Shown here: positions 58,101-64,000 of the stretch, in pieces
How positions within the stretch are numbered: position 1 is the stretch's first letter
Layout of the letters: every line of letters begins with the position of its first letter
Source of the DNA: Anopheles merus
Taxonomy: Eukaryota > Arthropoda > Insecta > Diptera > Culicidae
Assembly: GCF_017562075.2 (NCBI RefSeq)
Contig: NC_054081.1
Location: forward strand, 22,346,366 to 22,410,365
DNA: 64,000 nucleotides
Direction of reading: 5' to 3'
Program-made: the position numbers and the translations under genes
Notes under the pieces: model-generated
What the model saw: only the letters and a program-made list of their open reading frames with translations
Databases searched by the model: none
What the model was told of the DNA's origin: nothing

Positions 58101-58106
58101 TGTTGA
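55104..58106 (+). pseudogene. CR1 ORF2: endonuclease and reverse transcriptase, two nonsense codons
   Basis: The frame is open from before 55104 (a GTG; no in-frame ATG seen upstream) to a TAG at 57792. It then continues in the same frame, past a TAA at 57927, to a TGA at 58104-58106, about 1000 codons, normal for CR1. Endonuclease: YQNVRGLKSK, ILTETWFDS, LLFGDFNFSNLSW; the final His site reads VDVHHPP. Reverse transcriptase: YNPGPDGIPTA, KKGDKNSTENYRGITTLPS, DAVYTDLKAAFDRVNH (Asp), SGVPQGSNLEPLLFSLF (the usual H-L-G after S is changed to N-L-E), and LLYADDVRLF. The C-terminal region matches the CR1 fragment at 47680-48102. Only two stops break it, so it is fairly young. Confidence 0.92.
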
Positions 58107-58190
58107 TCCGTCTTGTCATTGTACACTGCGTTAGTTATTCAAGTTCTAGTTTTAATTCAGTGCTAAGGCCGCTTATTGGCCAATCACTTA

Positions 58191-59922
58191 ATACAATAAA
58201 CAATACAACAATTATACATGTGCACAGTCCGCACCTTGCCAGCATCGATGACGAGAAGGAGGCCTTCTATACGCAGTTCGAGAGGGGGTACGACTGGTGC
58301 CCAAAACATGACGTGACGGTCGTCATCGGGAACCTTAATGCTCGGACAGAAGGAGGCTTATGAACCAACGAGCGGAAGTTTCAGCGTCCTTCAACTGACA
58401 AATGACAACGGCCTCAGGTTGATAAACTTTGGCTCCACCAAGCACATGAGCATCTGCAGCCTCATCTTCCAGAATATAAGCCACCTTAGTTATACCTGGA
58501 GACACCCCACTAAGGTGGTGATTCAAAGTCCCAGATCGACCACGTTCTGATTGACGGAAGGCACTTCTTGGATGTTGTCGACGTCAAAACGTAAAGAGGC
58601 ACATTTCCTAATCATGGTGAAGCTACGCCAGAAACTCTTCGTGATTAACAACCAACAGCGTCAGCCCACCCCAAGTCTCAACCTGGACTGGTTGAAGTTT
58701 GTTATTGTGGCAGAAAGGTACGCGACAGCGCTCGGGGAAGCGCTTCCGGCCGACAACAACATCGCCGCGATGCCCCTTGCAGACCACTGGCGTATGGTGG
58801 AACGAGCCATCAGTACTGCAGCTGAACACAAGATCGGCTGCTTACAATGCCGAGAGAAAAAGCAATGGTTCGAAGAAGAATGCAGACGAGCACTATCCGA
58901 GAAAAATGCAGCGCGCGCCCGCATGCTACAGCATGAAACCCGTCAGACGACTGAGGAAATAGTAAATCCTGCCCTTGCAGTTCTGAAGAGTCAAATGAAC
59001 AGGTTGGAGTTGGAGCAGCTAGCCCAGTCGCTTGTTCGCCCGAGGGACACCCGCTTGTTCTGCAGGAGATTGAAGGAGGCGCGGGGCTCTGAAAGGTGGA
59101 AGTGCTACTTCGAACGACACCTGAATGGAGCAGAGGAAGGAGAAGCTGGTGCAATTAGCTAAACAAGACAATCACCACAGCAGCAGCTCAGCAGTAACAA
59201 CAGCGACAGCATCGGTGCAGATGACGAGGTGCCCCCGCCATCTCTGGATGAGATTGCCAGCGCCATCAAGCAGCTTAAGAGCAGTAACTTTGCTGGCAGT
59301 GATAGACTTGCGGTCAATCTCTTCAAGATGGGGTCGGTGAGGTTTACCGCCGAAATGCATCGGCTGATCGTTAAAATCTGGGATCAGGAGGAGCTAGCGC
59401 AAGAGTGGAAGCTGGGTGTCATCTATCTGGTCTACAAAAAGTGCAACAAGCTGGACTGCTCGAAATTTCGAGCCATGACAGTCCTTAATGCCGCCTACCA
59501 GATCCCTACGCACCACCACCACCATCGACTTCCAGGCGGCCTAAGACACCATAGACGGGAAGGAGCAATGGAGCATCATGCAGCGGTACCACTTCCCTGG
59601 GAAGTTGATCCGGCTGTTAGAGGCCACTATGAACGGGGTGTAGTGCAAGGTGAGAGTATCGAACTTGACGTCGGAATCGTTCGTATCTCACAGGGGTCTG
59701 AGGCAAGATGACGGACTCTCATGTCTGCTCTTCAACATCGCCCTGGAAGGTGTTATTCGAGGCGCGAGGCTGGACAACGACATCCGTGGCACGATCCTCT
59801 ACCGGTCTTTCCAATTTCGTAACTTCGCGAATGACATCGACATCATCGGCAGGACTACAGTGAAGGTGTGTGAAGCGTATATCCGACTCAAACGTAAAGT
59901 GTATAGTACGAATTATGAATAA
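58191..59922 (+). pseudogene. RTE-type LINE, decayed
   Basis: Continues the RTE element after the CR1 insertion: endonuclease HVHSPHLASIDDEKEAFY and KHDVTVVIGNLNAR, then NDNGLRLINF. Next comes the linker (58551-59162) with LPADNNIAAMPLADHW and the KKQWFEEECRRALSEKNAAR block. Reverse transcriptase pieces follow: SLDEIASAIKQLKSSNFAGS (59229 onward), HRGLRQDDGLSCLLFNIALE, and NFANDIDIIGRTTVKVCEAY, where the YADD/FADD box has become FAND. At least four frame changes. It ends soon after the catalytic region. Confidence 0.85.
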
Positions 59923-60039
59923 AAGAACTAGTGAGAGAGTGCTATGCACTAGGGCCCCTGAACATAGGACGTTGAGGCCTCAAAATTAGATGCCACGTTT
60001 CCAAATTGTGTAAGAAACCATAATCGATTCCAAACCGTC

Positions 60040-60110
60040 AGTGCAGGAAGTTCGACCGGGTCGGACCAAAGTAGATTCAATCCGATTCGTGAGTGCAGCG
60101 GGTTCGAATT
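60040..60110 (+). repeat. Diverged GC-rich palindromic repeat
   Basis: GTTCGACCGGGTCGGACC and CCGATTCGTGAGTGCAGCGG are worn copies of the repeat at 2165-2519. Confidence 0.55.
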
Positions 60111-60530
60111 GAAGTGCATGAAATCATGAGGGACGCAGTGATTTTAAACCTTTTCGTAGCTTTTGCCCCATGTAGGATGCATGTAGGATTTCATTCTACT
60201 CGAATTGGTATCGCGTACGCATTTCACTTACCGGTCGATAAAATTATATCGATCGATATGATTACAGATCGAGTAGTTTCGCCACCTTTCAAATTGGCTT
60301 TGTTTACTTGAGTTTGTTTACAAATGAGCACGCTAGTTGGCACCATAAAACGATTCCAGAAAGTGTTTAATACCGACGTCACGCGACGCGTACACTGAAA
60401 AAGTTTACACTAGATTTGTATGGGAGAGCGAAAACTTCCTGTAAAAATATTATAGGGTTGTATGGCTGAAATCCAGGTTACGCCAAAGTTTACGCTTCGT
60501 GTGACGTCCGTATACGTTTAAAATATGTTT

Positions 60531-60738
60531 CTTCTTCTTCTTTGGCTAAATAATCGCTGTCGGCCAAGACCTGCCTGTACCCACTAGTGAATTGAGCCTG
60601 GCTCTCAGTGACTTGTTGTTACCATAGCAGGATAGTTAGTCCTACGTATGGGGGCACGGTCTATTCGGGACTTGAACCCAAGACGGGCATGTTGTTACGT
60701 CGTACGAGTTGACGACTGTAACGCCAGACCGGCATTTG
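60531..60738 (-). mobile_element. tRNA-derived SINE (SINE200-like)
   Basis: 12-bp target duplication TAAAATATGTTT at 60519-60530 and 60739-60750. Same head, B-box and GAA tail as the other copies. Confidence 0.87.
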
Positions 60739-60889
60739 TAAAATATGTTTAAAAATTTTAAATGTTACAACTTTCGTGGGTTTTCTGTATTGTTCTGTAT
60801 TGCAGTTAGATGCGTACATTCACAGCTTGAAATTTGCGTGTTTAAATACAGATTCATCAAACTGAGCTGGCAGATCAGCCGGAGCTGCC

Positions 60890-61090
60890 GTCGGACGGCT
60901 GCAGACTAGTGATTCCGGTAAATAGCTTCGACAATTCCGGCTACCGACTAGTGGCTCCGGATGGCTCTGAATGGATCAGGAAGGCTCCGGTAGGTTCAGG
61001 ACGCTTGCGGATTTTTGCGGACGACTTCAGATGGTTCAAGGTGATTCCGACGATTCTGACGGCTCCGGTCGCCGACAAGGGACTCCGAAG
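60890..61090 (+). repeat. Diverged GGCTCCGG repeat tract
   Basis: Scattered units such as GTGGCTCCGGATGGCTC, AAGGCTCCGGTAGG and ACGGCTCCGGTCG follow TAGTGATTCCGG. Related to the tracts at 28857-29105 and 29354-29520. Confidence 0.55.
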
Positions 61091-61242
61091 CCCGGACGTT
61101 GCCGAGCTTGGTGTAAAACATTCCGGGTCGTATTCGGTGATGGTGAAGTAAATCGTCAAACGCTTGTGGTTTTAACTTCACCACTAGGTAGCTGTCCAAG
61201 ATGATTTAAATGCAATGGCTACGATAAAAAAATCAGGGCCTA

Positions 61243-61500
61243 ACTCGTACGACTTAAGAACATGTCCGCCATGGGTTCAGGACCCGAAAAGACCGTAACC
61301 CCAAACGTAGGATTAACTATCCTGTGTTGATAATAAATAAGTAACTGAAAACCAATCCCACTCGTAGTGCAGACAGGTCTTAACTGACTACGGGGGGATG
61401 CTGCAATACGCTTCTCTTCAAAGCAGACGGTACATTTTAGATTTGAACTCATGACGGGCATATTTTTAAAACATGTAGATTGACGGCTGACCAAGGAATC
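61243..61500. mobile_element. Worn SINE pieces in both orientations
   Basis: 61243-61430 (+) follows the SINE from CTCGTACGACTTAA through GGGTTCAGGACCC to the interior, with many changes. 61440-61500 (-) contains TTTGAACTCATGACGGGCAT and the tRNA-like head. Confidence 0.55.
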
Positions 61501-61604
61501 GCCGTTTAATTAACGATTAAATGAACAAAGAAAAATATATCGTCTTGCATAAAATTATTAAGCTTTGAGTTTCAGTATCTTAGTTCCTTGGTACACGCAT
61601 GAAA

Positions 61605-61690
61605 TAACAACATACCCGTCGAGGGTTCAAACCTTAAATGAACCGTTCCTCCGTAACAAGGACTGATTTTACGGCTGCATGGTACTTAAA
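61605..61690 (+). mobile_element. SINE fragment
   Basis: AACATACCCGTCGAGGGTTC (B-box region) and a diverged interior with AACAAGGACTGATTTTACG. No head or tail. Confidence 0.5.
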
Positions 61691-61868
61691 GCGAAAGCCT
61701 GTATTGTCCATCATGTCCACGTAGAACGTTACAACAAATATTAGTAGTAAATTATCATATTGACGCATTTTTGAAGTAATTTGTTTTCAATTAATTAAAT
61801 TACTTTACAGTTTTATTTTCTTTTTTTCACTATTCATTTTGTATATTGAGAGCGATTTTTCCAATATT

Positions 61869-62408
61869 GGGGCCCTTCACCATTCTAGTCAGTTTTTTGT
61901 ATGGAGTTTGACAGGTGGAGGCTGAAAACATGTTAACACTCCATACAAAACCACTCAAAAAACTACCCTGCAATTTTCAGTCTAGATTATTCTAGCCTCA
62001 AAGCTAGAATTAGATTCAAGCACCTGCTCGAAAACACGGTGTTGTTTACATTTACCCCAAGGTGCATTAAAGAGATCACGTGGTGGAATCTAGAATCAAA
62101 GTGTATGTAGTCCAGGTGGTTTCATAGCATGTTTTTTAAAACCATATTTGAATATCACTTTTTAACAGAATGGATGAAACTTTTTGTTCAAAAAAGCTTT
62201 CTGGAGGCTTGACGAATACTAAAAAAACTGTTAAAATCTTCATTCAGAAGCAGAAGTGATAAAAAATCAGCCTTCTAAATGTATACACCTTTGGATAATC
62301 CCACCTGTATATTATACCCACTTAGATAGTTGCTCGAAAACTTCTACGCAATGCAAACAGCTGACAGGCTGAAATTTCAGCCTACGAACGTAAAACGGAA
62401 AGGCCCCC
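61869..62408 (+). mobile_element. 540-bp MITE, GGGGGCC ends, copy 3
   Basis: Starts GGGGCCCTTCACCATTCTAG and ends GGAAAGGCCCCC. Target duplication ATT at 61866-61868 and 62409-62411. Same orientation as 3949-4485. Confidence 0.87.
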
Positions 62409-62698
62409 ATTTATAATAAACTCATGTGAAATATCTTAATGCTTTGGTTTCTATTCAATAAATATTCTAATTCATGGTTATTACTCCAAATTACAGTCTT
62501 ATTCGCGTAGAATGGTCACTCTGCACTGTTTATCATCTGCTTCGAAGCAGTTGATAATTATAGCGATCGATATAACCAATTTTTGCCGATCGCGATACAA
62601 ATTACCGACTTTTTTAACGACTGCTCAAATTTTTACCGACTGTGGCTAAGGCAGCCATGACAGTTGCTTCCACCGTTTTATCGGTCGACAAATTTGCA

Positions 62699-62850
62699 GT
62701 TGTTCATGGGTTCAAGCCAAGAATGGACCGTCTCCCCGTAGCAAAGATTGACTATCCGGATGTGTGGTAATAAATTAAGTCTTGAAAGCCAGTAAGGGCC
62801 TTCATGTCCGCAAACGACGTTATGCCAAATAGAAGAAGAAGAAGATTGTG
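62699..62850 (+). mobile_element. SINE 3' part
   Basis: Begins at CATGGGTTCAAGCC (B-box), continues with AGCAAAGATTGACTATCCGG and ends in AAATAGAAGAAGAAGAAG. The tRNA-like head is missing. Confidence 0.65.
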
Positions 62851-62888
62851 AGTGAATATACCATCTGGCGTGCACGAAGGCGCCTATA

Positions 62889-63870
62889 TCAGTTATCGAC
62901 GAAGCGAAAAGAATGTTTTCCCTGCACTGGAGTTGGATTGGGTGTACTAATGTCATTGGAAATCCGCGTAGCAAGGCGATCAAGGGCATGGGTATGCAGG
63001 TTGGGTTTCAGGCAGCCATCACAGCTGCTGTTGATGCAATGGTCCCATCGGTAATACAGGAGCTTCGGGATGGCTTTGCCGGAATCGCCACGGCTCATTC
63101 GGCATTCTGCCAGCACAGCAATCAATTGCTCTCTGACGCCCTACCAAACGGAAAAAGACGAAGATTATTTCGTGATGCAGTTGCATCCTCATATGCCATG
63201 TTTTTTGACAGTGCAACAATCTCAAACACTACAAATACCAATAACCCTCAACGGATCGTTTGTCCTTCACTATCACCAAAAATCACAGGTACGAATACAA
63301 CCTCCGCCTCGATACCTCGATAACACCAAGAACAAACTATATGTGGCTGCATCTTTCAAGATTGGCAGCGCCCGTCACCATAGAATAGGTTGTCTCTTTG
63401 GTGGGTTTGCAAATGGACACTGCAGACGTGATGCCCCTACAGTCTACTAAAAGCAGGAATGGTTCCTAGCCCGTTGAATGCTGCATTATTCAAAATCAGA
63501 ATCCCTGCTGCCCTTCGAAGTAAGACACTTAACGCAGCCTCCTGGTCGGTCGGGCTCGGTTTGTGTGAGTTCATCTCGCTCCCGCCGCGTTCTCTACATT
63601 CTCGCACACAACACACGAACACTTACACGCCGGTACCGCAGCAATCCCGTATTCAGATCACACCAGCACCACTACAGCCTCGCACTCAACTCTCACCGGT
63701 ACCACGCAGCCTTGTACCCAACACAATAATCCCCACAATAATCCCTACTCACCGGTACATATCCATGAACCCGCACCAACACAAACCGAACAATCACCAA
63801 CCGATATAAACTGTACTCTCCCTTCACCCACTCTTCCGTCCATGTCACGTTCAAAAACGCTTCAAACTAG
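62889..63870 (+). pseudogene. Second CR1 ORF1 fragment
   Basis: From about 62913 it reads MFSLHWSWIGCTNV, the last part of the PHD-type finger (compare LHWCCIGC in the copy at 53936). Then QVGFQAAITAAVDAMVPSVI, matching the coiled segment of that copy. After frame changes, LYVAASFKIG (about 63340) and LNAALFKIRIPAALRSKTLN, followed by SWSVGLGLCEFISL (63470-63585), correspond to the region before the Pro-rich tail. 5' truncated and frameshifted, it stops where the next repeat begins. Confidence 0.75.
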
Positions 63871-63871
63871 G

Positions 63872-64000
63872 GTAAACGTGCCTATAGTGGTGCTAGTACC
63901 AATAGTGGTGGTATTGCACTAAAATGCGTCTCATACGATAAATTAACAGTAGTTAAGTTATCTACGATAGTGTGAAATGTTCTCTAGCCTTTTACAAAGG
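63872..64000 (+). mobile_element. Left end of a MITE cut by the window edge
   Basis: TAGGGTAAACGTGCCTATAG is followed by repeats of TAGTGGTGSTAGTACC type, the style of a subterminal-repeat MITE. The right end lies outside the window, so the call is tentative. Confidence 0.4.

Larger units (their letters stand above)
53651..58190 (+). mobile_element. Near full-length CR1-clade LINE
   Basis: ORF1 with a PHD-type zinc finger is followed by ORF2 with endonuclease and reverse transcriptase, then a short A-rich tail (about 58189-58212, AATACAATAAACAATACAAC). Upstream and downstream lie the two parts of one RTE element in the same orientation, so this CR1 copy appears nested in it. The exact 5' end was not fixed; about 53650-53700 is the best estimate. 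Confidence 0.85.

Overview
The window looks like transposon-dense, probably heterochromatic or pericentromeric, DNA of a mosquito. I infer Anopheles from the CR1 elements (T1/Q type, with a PHD finger in ORF1), the RTE/JAM1-type LINE pieces, tRNA-derived SINEs with GAA tails (SINE200-like), an insect gypsy-type LTR element and many MITEs with TA, TTAA, 8-bp or 3-bp target duplications. A run of exactly 100 N (14828-14927) marks an assembly gap. No complete host gene is visible. The only plausible host coding piece is one well-formed internal exon (47110-47307, +), tentatively Runx-like, so part of the window may be intron of such a gene.

Layout: 1-2160 holds a CA microsatellite, a proline-rich ORF and a short inverted repeat. 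2165-7260 is a GC-rich subterminal-type repeat followed by a complex repeat (X) broken by two MITEs. 7261-9496 is AT-rich without genes. 9497-14827 is a patchwork of hAT-like ends, an 80-bp repeat in four copies and a repeat family (Y) that carries a conserved 71-bp intron. 15137-16020 holds a SINE and a MITE. 16140-19260 is repeat R followed by an inverted copy of X.

19285-36775 is the most structured region. A 3675-bp Tc1/mariner element with 344-bp inverted repeats (19628-23302) lies in repeat R, and empty sites without it exist at about 16700 and 31160. Directly after it lies a 4448-bp element (here called D, 23657-28104) with about 16-bp inverted ends. D carries an intact 209-aa ORF resembling DUF4806 on the + strand, a spliced-looking unrecognised gene on the - strand, and nested MITEs. 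A 2.68-kb element with an 8-bp target duplication follows (28212-30888). R plus the left part of D is then repeated (30889-34646) and folds back on itself as a near-perfect palindrome of about 3.9 kb (32845-36775).

38651-41885 holds a Tigger-type MITE and a Tigger/pogo transposase split by a 377-bp MITE. 41886-46872 holds a Y copy fused to a decayed, envelope-less gypsy element with a candidate 3' LTR, then an integrase piece of a second, mdg3-like family. After the host-like exon come a CR1 3' end, SINEs and AT-rich DNA. 52871-59922 is a decayed RTE element interrupted by a near full-length CR1 element (ORF1 with PHD finger, ORF2 with endonuclease and reverse transcriptase, a few inactivating changes). 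60040-64000 holds more SINE debris, a third copy of the 540-bp MITE, a second CR1 ORF1 fragment and the start of another MITE.

There is no operon-like cooperation. The parts interact as layered insertions, and many boundaries can be fixed because target duplications, paralogous empty sites or restored reading frames are visible. All family assignments are by eye from motifs; no searches were run.
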